Part shown: in pieces, positions 14,808 to 22,282 of the stretch
Position numbering within the stretch: the stretch's first letter is position 1
Layout of the letters: every line of letters starts with the position of its first letter
Assembly: GCA_028376655.1 (NCBI GenBank)
Contig: JAONAZ010000001.1
Coordinates: 1 to 40,783, forward strand
Source of the DNA: Acidimicrobiia bacterium
Lineage (GTDB): Bacteria; Actinomycetota; Acidimicrobiia; Actinomarinales; Actinomarinaceae
Reading direction: 5' to 3'
DNA length: 40,783 nt
Position numbers and translations under genes: made by a program
Notes under the pieces: generated by a model
Database searches by the model: none
Told to the model about the DNA's origin: nothing
Seen by the model: the letters and a program-made list of their open reading frames with translations, nothing else

Positions 14808-15543
14808 AGAAGAAGCTCCCGTTGAAGAAGTCAAAGAAGAAGTTGCTGTAGTAGAAGAAGCTCCAGTTGAAAAAACTACAAAAAAAATTGAAACAGTATT
14901 AAAGAAAGTTTCAATGGCTAACAACACAATGGGAATTAAATTAAATACTGAAGCGACATTACCAAGATGGTTAAATTTTAGCTTTATGATTATTCCAGTC
15001 TTCATATTAATAGGAATGATTAACTCCTCCGGAACCCAAGAATGTGGAGTAAACGGAATTTTAGATGTTGATAGAAAATCTCAGCAAACAGTTAATTGTG
15101 ATGGATCTCCATTCGAAGGAAAAGGTGTCGCCTCTACAAATACTGTTAACTATATTGCAGTAGGTCAACAGGTCTATTCTGGCGCAGCTGCTTGTGCAGG
15201 TTGTCATGGAGCTAATGGTGGTGGTGGTGTTGGTCCCTCTTTCATTGGTGGAGCTCTTTATAAAACTTTTCCAACATGTGCAGATCATGCAAAATGGATA
15301 CAACTAGGTTCAGCGGGTTGGCAAGCTGAAGTTGGTGCTGCCTATGGTGCAGAAGATACCATCTCTATCGGTGGAATGCCTGGTTTTCAGGGCAAGCTAA
15401 CAGAAGAAGAAATAATGGCAGTAGTCGTCTTCGAAAGAGTAGTTTTTGGTGGTGGAGATACTGAAGAAGTGCTTATTGATTGCGGTCTGCTTGAATCTGA
15501 TGAAGATGAAGAAAATATAGAAGCAGTAAGTACAACTCCTTAA
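14626..15543 (+). CDS. CcoP-position membrane cytochrome c with N-terminal tag module
   Basis: 305 aa. Residues 1-46 are identical to the tag of the CcoO-like protein, and an acidic linker extends to about 83. The membrane helix is at about 116-133. The outer domain has one class-I haem site, CAGCH (190-194), with a glycine-rich GANGGGGVGPS and axial Met251 (GGMPGF). Four further Cys (140, 158, 218 and 286) could form two disulphides. The C-terminal tail is acidic (ESDEDEENIE). Canonical CcoP has two haems, so this is a one-haem version, assigned partly by position. It is coupled to the CcoO-like gene by an 8-bp overlap. Confidence 0.85.
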   Translation: MSELLAKVAEILGAPETLVQRSAEARAEASGNTVDEVLQSWAGGEAIAASAPEVKEEVAVVEEAPVEEVKEEVAVVEEAPVEKTTKKIETVLKKVSMANNTMGIKLNTEATLPRWLNFSFMIIPVFILIGMINSSGTQECGVNGILDVDRKSQQTVNCDGSPFEGKGVASTNTVNYIAVGQQVYSGAAACAGCHGANGGGGVGPSFIGGALYKTFPTCADHAKWIQLGSAGWQAEVGAAYGAEDTISIGGMPGFQGKLTEEEIMAVVVFERVVFGGGDTEEVLIDCGLLESDEDEENIEAVSTTP

Positions 15544-15585
15544 AAAACACATTGTTTCTTCTCAAAATGTAATTAATATTTTGTT

Positions 15586-15657
15586 ATGTTACCTGTAATC
15601 TATTTTCACATCGGTCTTATTGCTTTTGCTGGCATATTGTTTTACGTAGTTCTCTAA
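15586..15657 (+). CDS. Candidate 23-aa single-helix membrane peptide
   Basis: ATG 15586 to TAA 15655-15657, immediately followed by the GTG of the next gene with no gap. The product starts MLPVIYFHIG and is one hydrophobic helix throughout. It sits 42 bp after the CcoP-like gene. Small single-helix subunits (CcoQ, CydX) are common in oxidases, so it could belong to the CcoNOP-like complex. It has no clear ribosome site, and it is short enough to be chance. Confidence 0.35.
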   Translation: MLPVIYFHIGLIAFAGILFYVVL

Positions 15658-16116
15658 GTGGCTACAAATAAAAAAATGAAGAGGGTTGTCGGCTGGAAAG
15701 AAAATGCTGCTTTGCCTGATTTAAATGTTAAAAATGTCATCGCTAAAGTTGATACTGGAGCAAATCTTGCCTCCATTGATGCTTCAGATATAAAAATTGT
15801 TTCCAGAGAGAATGTTAAATATGTGAAATTTAAAGTCATGAAAAGAAATAACACTGTTAGAAAGACCTCTGCTCCACTTGAGGGATATAAAAGAATAAAA
15901 AGTTCGAATGGAGATGTTGAAAGAAGACCTTATATTAAAACCACCTTGTTGATGGATGGAATCAGCAAAAAAATAGAACTTACCTTAACAGACAGAGGGC
16001 CCATGGAATATACAATGTTAATCGGAAGAAAAGCACTAGGAAAAAGATGGGTTGTTAATCCTTCTATTAGTTTTTCAACATCAACAGCTCCTAAAGAAAA
16101 AAGGTCAAAAAAATGA
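15658..16116 (+). CDS. RimK-associated retropepsin-like protease (RimB/DUF785 type)
   Basis: 152 aa. It starts at GTG and reads KRVVGWKENAALPDLNV, then the aspartyl-protease-like motif AKVDTGANLAS (the usual AKIDTGA-x-tS), and later YTMLIGRKALGKRWVVNP. These are the conserved blocks of the so-called ATP-dependent zinc protease family found beside RimK. It is coupled to rimK by an ATGA overlap. The likely role is to trim or counteract glutamate tails added by RimK. The C-terminus is basic (KEKRSKK). Confidence 0.85.
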   Translation: MATNKKMKRVVGWKENAALPDLNVKNVIAKVDTGANLASIDASDIKIVSRENVKYVKFKVMKRNNTVRKTSAPLEGYKRIKSSNGDVERRPYIKTTLLMDGISKKIELTLTDRGPMEYTMLIGRKALGKRWVVNPSISFSTSTAPKEKRSKK

Positions 16117-17015
16117 AACTAGGTATCCTATCCCAAGATATTAACCTGTACTCCACCTCAAGACTCTTTGAGACTGCAAACAAAAGAGGGCATAACACAC
16201 AAGTAGTCAGCTATTTACGTTGCTACATGAACATAGCAAAAGCAAATCCAAGAATTTTCTTTAGGGGAGAGGAACTTAATTTTGACTCCGTAATACCTAG
16301 AATTGCAGCGACATGGACATTCTATGGTGCAGCAGTTGTACGACAATTTGAGTTAATGGGTTCGTTCTCTGCAAACTCATCAGCTTCAATCAGTAGATCC
16401 AGAGATAAACTAAGGGCTCTTCAACTTATTGGAAATAGTGGCGTTGAAATGCCAGTTACTGGCTATGTTCATTTCTCTAGAGATATTGAAGCAGTTCTTA
16501 ATACAGTTGGAGAACCTCCCTTTGTAATAAAACTACTAGAGGGAACTCAGGGAAGAGGTGTTGTTCTCACTGAGACTATGGACGCTGCTATTGGTGCAAT
16601 TGAAACTATGAAAAATCTTGATGCAAACATATTGATACAAGAATTCATTAAAGAGGCAAATGGTGAAGATATTCGAGCAATTGTAGTTGGCGATAAAGTT
16701 GTTGCTTCTATGAAAAGAAGAGCTAAGCCTGGTGAATTTAGATCTAATGTCCACCTTGGTGGAAGTGTTTTAGAATATGAAATGACCGACCAAGAAAAAG
16801 ATAGTGCCATTAGGTCTGCCAAGGTTCTAGGACTCCAAGTTGCAGGTGTTGACTTAATACAATCATCAAGAGGACCCTTAGTTTTAGAGGTTAACTCTTC
16901 TCCGGGTCTGGAAGGTATTGAAAAGGCTAGTGGGATAGACGTTGCAGAAAAAATAATTGAATTTTTAGAATATGAAATTCAAAACAGGGATAAATCAAAA
17001 CCTATCGATATTTAA
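16113..17015 (+). CDS. rimK: RimK-type alpha-L-glutamate ligase (ATP-grasp)
   Basis: 300 aa, full-length RimK. The N-terminal domain (MKLGILSQDINLYSTSRL) includes VIPRIAATWTFYGAAVVRQFELMG. The ATP-grasp core contains FVIKLLEGTQGRGVVL, LIQEFIKEANGEDIRAIVVGDKVVASMKR and the metal-binding LVLEVNSSPGLEGIEKASGIDVA. RimK enzymes ligate glutamates to the C-terminus of ribosomal protein S6 or to other acceptors. The acceptor is unknown here. It forms a two-gene unit with the retropepsin-like gene and converges on the glutaredoxin-like gene with a 4-bp overlap. Confidence 0.92.
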   Translation: MKLGILSQDINLYSTSRLFETANKRGHNTQVVSYLRCYMNIAKANPRIFFRGEELNFDSVIPRIAATWTFYGAAVVRQFELMGSFSANSSASISRSRDKLRALQLIGNSGVEMPVTGYVHFSRDIEAVLNTVGEPPFVIKLLEGTQGRGVVLTETMDAAIGAIETMKNLDANILIQEFIKEANGEDIRAIVVGDKVVASMKRRAKPGEFRSNVHLGGSVLEYEMTDQEKDSAIRSAKVLGLQVAGVDLIQSSRGPLVLEVNSSPGLEGIEKASGIDVAEKIIEFLEYEIQNRDKSKPIDI

Positions 17016-17236
17016 GAAAACAATAAGTTTTTTAAGATAATCTTCTTACTCAAAATTCCTTCATCCAGTATTTTGTCTCCATTGAGTAACACTGGAACTC
17101 TAAGCAAATACTCTTGATGCCCATCCTCAACGTTAACCTTTTTAATTCTAAAAAATATATTTAGTAATGAGATAGCTTGTACTCCCTTATCGCAAAGTTC
17201 ACAGTTTTCTGTAACAACTAAATTTAAAGTTTTCAC
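17012..17236 (-). CDS. Glutaredoxin-like thiol-disulphide protein
   Basis: 74 aa, GTG start at 17236. The thioredoxin-fold start LNLVVTENCELCDKGV carries a CxxC active site (CELC), and LLRVPVLLNGDKILDEGIL supplies the cis-Pro (VPVL) and the glycine-turn region. The length and layout match the small DUF836/glutaredoxin-like family. The redox partner is unknown. Actinobacterial relatives often use mycothiol, which would fit the MshA-like gene at 19.5 kb. Confidence 0.75.
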   Translation of the reverse strand: MKTLNLVVTENCELCDKGVQAISLLNIFFRIKKVNVEDGHQEYLLRVPVLLNGDKILDEGILSKKIILKNLLFS

Positions 17237-17253
17237 AATCCTAAAATAATCCT

Positions 17254-17337
17254 ATGAGACCTTGGACATTAGTTTTTGTAGTACTTTTAGCGATAATAAT
17301 TTTTATATCAGGTTTTATTGTCTTAAGTTTCATCTAG
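17254..17337 (+). CDS. Candidate 27-aa single-helix membrane peptide
   Basis: ATG 17254 to TAG 17335-17337. It starts MRPWTLVFVV, one long hydrophobic helix with a basic N-terminus. It fills the gap between the divergent glutaredoxin-like gene and the convergent SAM hydrolase gene, overlapping the latter by 4 bp. It has no clear ribosome site. The composition is what a real small membrane peptide would have, but chance is possible. Confidence 0.35.
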   Translation: MRPWTLVFVVLLAIIIFISGFIVLSFI

Positions 17338-18137
17338 ATTGAAAAACTTACCTTTGAGGTGTCTTTGCAATCTAAAATTTCGGCTGCGTTTCCATTTTTT
17401 CTAAATATTAAAATCATTCCCCAGGAGTCAGTTACTAGGCCGACATTATCTAAATATTCACTTTGGAAACTATCACACCAAGTGGTTTTAAAGGTACGAT
17501 TACCTATAGTTACATTTACAACATCCCCAACGGATAAATTTAAAGCGCCTAGCTCTTCAGGTGAAATATTTGTCTGGCAGTTTCCATAATGATCTACATA
17601 TAAGACTTCGCCTTTGACTTCTTTTTGTGATACATCTGTAAGTGGAATTAAGTACTGCTTTAAATCTCCAAGATCAAGTTCAGGTCCAAACTCTTCTAAA
17701 GCAAGTTGTCCAGAAGCATAACCAGCTGCAAATGGAGAAAAAATATCTCTTGCGTGAAAGGTACTTCCCTCAGAGGGAATAATCCAATCTGTGTTTTCTA
17801 ACAAAAATGCTCGTTGGGCACCTCCAACAGTTGCACAAGCAAGATTTAACAAACCATTATCTGGTCCAATCATTACTCCCCATTCGGTCTCTATCCCTAT
17901 TGGTTTTCGATCTGTCCCAACCCCTGGGTCAACCACAGCGAGTAATACTCCCTGTGGAATGTACTGAATAGCTCTCATTAAGAGAAGGCTTCCGTACCTA
18001 ATATCTTGTGGTGGAACTCCATGAGAAATATCGTTAATTTTTAATTCAGAGTCTATCCTGTTTATGACACCCCTCACAACCCCGACCGAACCATCTTCTA
18101 AACCAAAATCAGTTGCGATGGAAATAATTTTTTTCAT
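17334..18137 (-). CDS. S-adenosylmethionine hydrolase (DUF62, SAM hydroxide adenosyltransferase)
   Basis: 267 aa. Family motifs are ATDFGLEDGSVGVVRG at the N-terminus, VVDPGVGTDR, GPDNGLL and STFHARDIFSP. The triad Asp70, Arg77 and His128, which activates water in this family, is complete. This favours SAM hydrolysis to adenosine and methionine over halogenation (SalL/FlA lack this triad). The C-terminal beta-barrel domain contains YVDHYGNCQTNIS. The cellular purpose of these enzymes is debated. TATAAT lies 7 nt before ATG 18137. Confidence 0.9.
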   Translation of the reverse strand: MKKIISIATDFGLEDGSVGVVRGVINRIDSELKINDISHGVPPQDIRYGSLLLMRAIQYIPQGVLLAVVDPGVGTDRKPIGIETEWGVMIGPDNGLLNLACATVGGAQRAFLLENTDWIIPSEGSTFHARDIFSPFAAGYASGQLALEEFGPELDLGDLKQYLIPLTDVSQKEVKGEVLYVDHYGNCQTNISPEELGALNLSVGDVVNVTIGNRTFKTTWCDSFQSEYLDNVGLVTDSWGMILIFRKNGNAAEILDCKDTSKVSFSI

Positions 18138-18144
18138 ATGATTG

Positions 18145-18150
18145 ATTATA
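18145..18150 (-). promoter_or_regulatory. -10 element, leaderless SAM hydrolase mRNA
   Basis: A perfect TATAAT on the minus strand, 7 nt upstream of ATG 18137, with no Shine-Dalgarno sequence. Confidence 0.55.
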
Positions 18151-18223
18151 AAGAGATTACAAATTGCGGATAAATTTGTTTAAATTAGCGGATTACGAAA
18201 AAATTGTTTATATTATCTCTTAT

Positions 18224-18232
18224 AGAGGGGGG
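18224..18232 (+). promoter_or_regulatory. Strong ribosome binding site pointing to an ATT start
   Basis: AGAGGGGGG ends 3 nt before an in-frame ATT (18236). The downstream reading is KKLLYGF, typical of a Met-Lys-Lys signal anchor. The next TTG (18248) would be 15 nt from the site, and no ATG or GTG fits. Confidence 0.5.
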
Positions 18233-18235
18233 AAT

Positions 18236-19183
18236 ATTAAAAAATTATTGTACGGATTCTTAATACTCGTTGTAGTTGGATACTTTGGAGTTGGTTATTA
18301 TATCTATGATGTCGCAGCAACGGTGCCTTGTGCTGTGTGGGAAGGTGAGCAGACAAATACTCCTTCAAACTTCTCTGATTGGGATGAATATGATGTAGAT
18401 GTATCTCAGTATTTTATTCCTAATTACGAAACTATAACCATTGATTCAACAGATGAAGTAATACTTAGTGCATGGTGGATGGAAAATGATCCTCAAGCAA
18501 AAACTGTAGTTATCATTCATGGATTAACAAGTAGTAAGTACTCTTCAGGGGTGCTTCTTGCTTCTGGCATACTGTACAAAAATGGATTTAATGTCTTAGC
18601 AATGGATATGAGAGATCATGGAGATAGCACCTGTGAAGATGGATATTATTCTGCAGGTCAAAAAGAATCTGACGACTCAGCCGCTGTAGTTGATTGGCTA
18701 GTAGAGGAAAAAAACATAAGTGCAAGTAATATTGGAATTTATGGCCAATCATTAGGTGCACTGACCACTCTTCAAACAGGAGCTAAAACTCAGAATTTTG
18801 CAGCTATAGCAGTGCATGACCCACCAGTTTCTTTTGAAACACTTGTAAGAGAAGAGATGGAATATCAAGGTTTTCCGCCTATTGTATACACACCTGTAAA
18901 TCACTATGCTCGAATTTTTAAAGGTGAAAATCTTACTGAAGTCACCCCTGAAGTTGCCATAGCTGGTGGTAATAAGCAACCAATATTGGTTTTTAATGGG
19001 ATGCTAGACAAAAGAGTTCTTGCACATCACACAGATGATTTAATTAAAATCGCAAATGATAATGGTGTAGAGATTACTACCTATCGATATGATGATATGG
19101 GTCATGTGGAGAGTCTTTGGGGGTATAACGATGAATTTAGCACAGCAATAGTTGACTTTTTTAATAAAAACTTAAGTTCATAG
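18236..19183 (+). CDS. Membrane-anchored alpha/beta hydrolase
   Basis: About 315 aa from the proposed ATT start. The frame is open back to TTG 18164, but that adds a polar leader unlike a signal anchor. An N-terminal membrane helix (LLYGFLILVVVGYFGVGYY) is followed by an extracytoplasmic hydrolase domain. It has HGLTSS as oxyanion region, MDMRDHGDS, the nucleophile elbow GQSLGA (Ser), an Asp in FNGMLDKRV and the catalytic His in DDMGHVES. It resembles BAAT/DUF-type serine hydrolases of the YqkD/FrsA group. The substrate is unknown. Confidence 0.75.
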   Translation: MKKLLYGFLILVVVGYFGVGYYIYDVAATVPCAVWEGEQTNTPSNFSDWDEYDVDVSQYFIPNYETITIDSTDEVILSAWWMENDPQAKTVVIIHGLTSSKYSSGVLLASGILYKNGFNVLAMDMRDHGDSTCEDGYYSAGQKESDDSAAVVDWLVEEKNISASNIGIYGQSLGALTTLQTGAKTQNFAAIAVHDPPVSFETLVREEMEYQGFPPIVYTPVNHYARIFKGENLTEVTPEVAIAGGNKQPILVFNGMLDKRVLAHHTDDLIKIANDNGVEITTYRYDDMGHVESLWGYNDEFSTAIVDFFNKNLSS

Positions 19184-19225
19184 CTATCCTTGAGCTGAAT
19201 TTGTAATTGAAAGGGGTTTTATATC

Positions 19226-19426
19226 ATGTTTAAGTTGGATAAGCTAGGTAACTATTTTTGGATTTTAATAATAGGGTTAGTTGTATATGATTTTGTGAAA
19301 TTAGGTACAGATGGCATGATAGAAATGTTTACTGATCCTGTTTTCTATATGATTATAATTGGTCTTATCTTGACTGTTTTGACATCTCTGTTCATCATAA
19401 GTAAGATAAATTCAAAATCTGAGTAA
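19226..19426 (+). CDS. Small two-helix membrane protein, 66 aa
   Basis: ATG 19226 is preceded by AAGGGG about 9 nt upstream. There are two hydrophobic helices (about 10-24 and 41-60) separated by a short polar loop (KLGTDGMIEMFTDP), and the C-terminus is polar (KINSKSE). It lies 42 bp downstream of the hydrolase gene on the same strand. No family is recognised. Confidence 0.6.
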   Translation: MFKLDKLGNYFWILIIGLVVYDFVKLGTDGMIEMFTDPVFYMIIIGLILTVLTSLFIISKINSKSE

Positions 19427-19456
19427 AAAAATCTACCATAATCTATTCGAAGTGAT

Positions 19457-20590
19457 TTAGATAATATTTTTATAGGCTTTTTTAAGATTTTCGGCAGTAA
19501 TTTCCCAATTGAATACTAAAGAATTTTTAACTGCACTATTTATTACTTGAGATCTGTATTCTGCATCCTCAAATAATTTTATAATGAAATCATATACCTG
19601 CACATCGTCGAAAGATTTTGTAACTAAACCATTTTCATTGTTTGATATGAGTTCTTTAAAAGAACCTTGGTTCATACTCAGTACTGGAACACCTAAGCGA
19701 TGCGCCTCAATTGCCACTAAACCAAATGTTTCATTTTCAGCTGAATGGATCAATAGCTTAGACTTTCGCATTAGTTTGACTAATTTTTTCTGAGATAAAG
19801 AACCTACAAACTTAACCTCTTCTTCAATTCGAAGTTCTTCAATTCTATTCTTCATTTTATTTAAATAAGACTCTCCATCAGCACCACTTGGTCCGCCAAC
19901 AAAAACTAACTCAAGCCCTTTAATGCGATATTGTAAACTTTTAAACAAATCTAATGTCTGTAACTGTCCTTTTTGTTTTTGAATTCTCCCAACAGACAAA
20001 ATTGTATTATTCCTCTTTTCTCCCCTATATGCTTTAAAAATTTTTTTATTAAGTCCAGGGGTGACAATGTGTATTTTTAGTTTGTCTACCCCATAACGAG
20101 TAAGTAGATTCTCTTTTTCAAAGATACTGGAAGCTGTAATCTTATCAGCAGCGTTAAAAATTTCTTGTTCCGAACTAATCCTGCCCAGATTATTTTCTTG
20201 TACAAAAACTCCTAAGCTGTGCGAGGTGAAAATAAATGGGATTTTATATTTTTCCTTTACTTTTTTAGCTACTAAACCAGATAACCAATAATGAGCATGG
20301 ATGACATCTATATCGTGCTCCTCAACATATTGAAAGGTTTTCTCTATGAACTCATCAAGAAATTTTTTCTTTTCATTAGTATTTTCATTCGTTGAAAATA
20401 AATTGAGTGAGTTTAATTTCAGATTCTTCTTATTAATATTTTTTGCCTGCTCACCTGTCAGGATGTGCACTGTATTATCTTTTGCTAACTCTTTGGATAT
20501 AGCTTCAACGTATACATTAAGACCTCCGCCATCATTAACACCTAGACTATTCATTGGAGCCGTGTGAAAACTGATTTGCAAGATATTCAT
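19457..20590 (-). CDS. GT4 glycosyltransferase, MshA-like
   Basis: 377 aa, GT-B fold. The N-terminal SFHTAPMNSLGVNDGGGLNVYV and DVIHAHYWLSGLVA closely follow MshA (D-inositol-3-phosphate glycosyltransferase, the first step of mycothiol synthesis) and, more distantly, sucrose-phosphate synthase. The nucleotide-sugar half has SVGRIQKQKGQL, FVGGPSGADGESYL, FVGSLSQKKLVKLMRKSK and the E-x7-E motif ETFGLVAIEA. It is shorter than typical MshA (over 420 aa), so another acceptor is possible. The start overlaps the upstream FemAB-like gene as ATGA. It is the last of three coupled genes. Confidence 0.8.
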   Translation of the reverse strand: MNILQISFHTAPMNSLGVNDGGGLNVYVEAISKELAKDNTVHILTGEQAKNINKKNLKLNSLNLFSTNENTNEKKKFLDEFIEKTFQYVEEHDIDVIHAHYWLSGLVAKKVKEKYKIPFIFTSHSLGVFVQENNLGRISSEQEIFNAADKITASSIFEKENLLTRYGVDKLKIHIVTPGLNKKIFKAYRGEKRNNTILSVGRIQKQKGQLQTLDLFKSLQYRIKGLELVFVGGPSGADGESYLNKMKNRIEELRIEEEVKFVGSLSQKKLVKLMRKSKLLIHSAENETFGLVAIEAHRLGVPVLSMNQGSFKELISNNENGLVTKSFDDVQVYDFIIKLFEDAEYRSQVINSAVKNSLVFNWEITAENLKKAYKNII

Positions 20591-21411
20591 AAAGTTATCT
20601 CAAGATCATATAACTGAGTTGCCGTGCCGCCTAAATCAAACTTATATCGCTCGGTGCCTTTAAGGAAATCAAAAAAACTGTACTTTTTATTTATCAATTT
20701 CTCAATAATTTTATCAATGATGATGATTCCTGGGTTTACTTCATTAAATGAATTATTCTTACTTGAGTTATATAGATAACTTCCCAATTTGTCCTCAAAA
20801 ACAAAACAACAAGCAGCAATGGTATTATCTATCTCTAAATAGTAAATTTTCCACCCGCTCATAGTTAGTAAGCTCTTAAAAAAAGAGACTACTCCATCTT
20901 GCATAAAAGATCCCTTTTCACCATCTGCTGTTTTATGAAGAGCCACAAAAGACTTAAATATTTCAATATCGTTTGATTCCTTTAACTTAGAGTTTGGGTA
21001 CTGGTCATGAAATCTTGATTTTTTCCTTTTTAATTCATGCCTTTTTTTTCTTGGAAGCTCAGCAATATACTCTTCATAAGAGTTTGGAAGAATAAGATTT
21101 ACAACTTGATCGCTTTTTGCTATTTTAATCGAGTTACTTTGTACTGATTCTGTAATCTTTTTAACTTGATTGAAGTGAAGTGAATCAAGAGAAACCCTTT
21201 TACATTTTAGATTTTTTAATATCTCTACTGTTATTTCTAAATCAGGGCGGTAGTCTATGAAATCTCTAGATCCCTTATTAAATAGTGTTTCATTTTTTAC
21301 TGAGAATAATTCATGTTGTGAGTAGTCCTCTGAAGAAGTATTTAATTGAATAGCTAGATCAAGAAATTCTTTATTTACGAATGGTGAGTTTTTTATTTGC
21401 TCGTCTATCAC
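20587..21411 (-). CDS. GNAT/FemAB-like acyltransferase (CelD/BcsL type)
   Basis: 274 aa, GTG start 4 bp after the upstream stop. The C-terminal half fits the Acetyltransf_6 (CelD/BcsL) family: ELPRKKRHELKRKKSRF, the region WKIYYLEIDNTIAACCFVFEDKLGSYLYNSS, and the ending FFDFLKGTERYKFDLGGT. Relatives act on cell-envelope polysaccharides or attach amino acids to peptidoglycan. The N-terminal half is less conserved. It is coupled to the MshA-like gene, so the two may act on one glycoconjugate. It does not look like MshD, which has two GNAT domains. Confidence 0.75.
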   Translation of the reverse strand: MIDEQIKNSPFVNKEFLDLAIQLNTSSEDYSQHELFSVKNETLFNKGSRDFIDYRPDLEITVEILKNLKCKRVSLDSLHFNQVKKITESVQSNSIKIAKSDQVVNLILPNSYEEYIAELPRKKRHELKRKKSRFHDQYPNSKLKESNDIEIFKSFVALHKTADGEKGSFMQDGVVSFFKSLLTMSGWKIYYLEIDNTIAACCFVFEDKLGSYLYNSSKNNSFNEVNPGIIIIDKIIEKLINKKYSFFDFLKGTERYKFDLGGTATQLYDLEITL

Positions 21412-21415
21412 CTAA

Positions 21416-22225
21416 CTAGAATAAACCATTCACAATATTTATTGCATCAACAAAGTACAAAGATAGTAAAAAGGCAACAAGGTAGTCATACAAATACACC
21501 TGGGTAGATAGCTCATTAATGAACTCCCCTTCGAAGCGAAGCTTCAGAATAAGAAAATTTATTAATACGGTAAATAGCGAAGTAATGACTGCTGCGAGCA
21601 GGACATGAGAAATGCTGTAATTGTAAAAACTGCTTACACCAACAAACACTGTAAATGCTGCAAAGAAGTCAAAAAAGTATTGAAAGTTACTAAATTGTAC
21701 ATTAAATAAAGTTGCAATTGTTTTAATAAAGAACAACAGTAAGAAGAGGTATGTGAAGTACATAATATTATCTTGGAAATATTGCATGAGTATAAAGTGA
21801 ATCACCGTCATTGAAATTATTGTTGAAAATAGAAGATTTCCTAATTTAAAAATATTTAAATCCATGACAAGCACTGCAAGTAATGGCACTGCCAATAGAA
21901 CTAGGTATAGAAGTGTTTCAATATTAGATTCGCTCAAAATATTGAAGACAACAGGTAGGAATGTAAGTGAAATAAAAATTAATATCAGCCTGTATTCTTT
22001 TGTCTCAAGTCGAAGTTGGCCGGATAACATTTCAAGTTGCCATACTAAAATTAGTCCAACAAACACTGCCGTTAGTAACTGAACATTATTCATTAATAAC
22101 CCAACAAAAATTGATGCGGTTAAAACAAATTGAATATAACGTATTTGTACTTCTAACATCCTCGCGAAAATTTTACCTAGATAAGCTTGAAAACTAAAGC
22201 GATTTGTAATATAGTTATTAAACAC
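21416..22225 (-). CDS. Polytopic membrane protein, first gene of the MshA-like operon
   Basis: 269 aa, GTG start at 22225, with about eight predicted membrane helices. A short polar N-terminus (FNNYITNRFSFQAYLGKIF) precedes the first. The C-terminal layout resembles prenyl- or lipid-nucleotide transferases, but the CdsA signature (KDSG...PGHGG) is absent, so I do not assign it. Its start lies inside the proposed NrdR box, so it shares the regulatory region with nrdJ. It is followed 4 bp later by the FemAB-like gene. Confidence 0.65.
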   Translation of the reverse strand: MFNNYITNRFSFQAYLGKIFARMLEVQIRYIQFVLTASIFVGLLMNNVQLLTAVFVGLILVWQLEMLSGQLRLETKEYRLILIFISLTFLPVVFNILSESNIETLLYLVLLAVPLLAVLVMDLNIFKLGNLLFSTIISMTVIHFILMQYFQDNIMYFTYLFLLLFFIKTIATLFNVQFSNFQYFFDFFAAFTVFVGVSSFYNYSISHVLLAAVITSLFTVLINFLILKLRFEGEFINELSTQVYLYDYLVAFLLSLYFVDAINIVNGLF

Positions 22226-22237
22226 TATATTTAGTAT
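22222..22237 (+). promoter_or_regulatory. NrdR box 1
   Basis: ACACTATATTTAGTAT matches the NrdR consensus acaCwAtATaTwGtgt at 14 of 16 positions. It lies 46 nt before the nrdJ start. Confidence 0.6.
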
Positions 22238-22252
22238 CTAAATATACAAAGT

Positions 22253-22268
22253 ACACCACATTTAGTTG
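22253..22268 (+). promoter_or_regulatory. NrdR box 2 (weaker)
   Basis: ACACCACATTTAGTTG matches the NrdR consensus at about 11 of 16 positions. Its distance from box 1 is exactly 31 bp start to start, the usual three-turn spacing of NrdR box pairs. The two together predict repression by NrdR when dATP is high. Confidence 0.5.
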
Positions 22269-22282
22269 TAAGAGGAGAAAAC

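Noticed and set aside
13898-15005. Long antisense frames (Ser/Thr-rich) opposite the tags of both cytochromes, and a similar one opposite the subunit IV linker at about 10007-10477
   Set aside because: They mirror the Glu/Val/Ala-rich codons of the linkers. Each is a shadow of a well-supported gene.
12446-15543. A functional cbb3 cytochrome oxidase
   Set aside because: The CcoN-like subunit lacks nearly all haem and copper histidines and the CcoP-position protein has one haem, so I describe it as oxidase-like only.
20587-21411. Mycothiol synthase MshD
   Set aside because: The protein has one CelD/BcsL-type GNAT domain, not the two GNAT domains of MshD.
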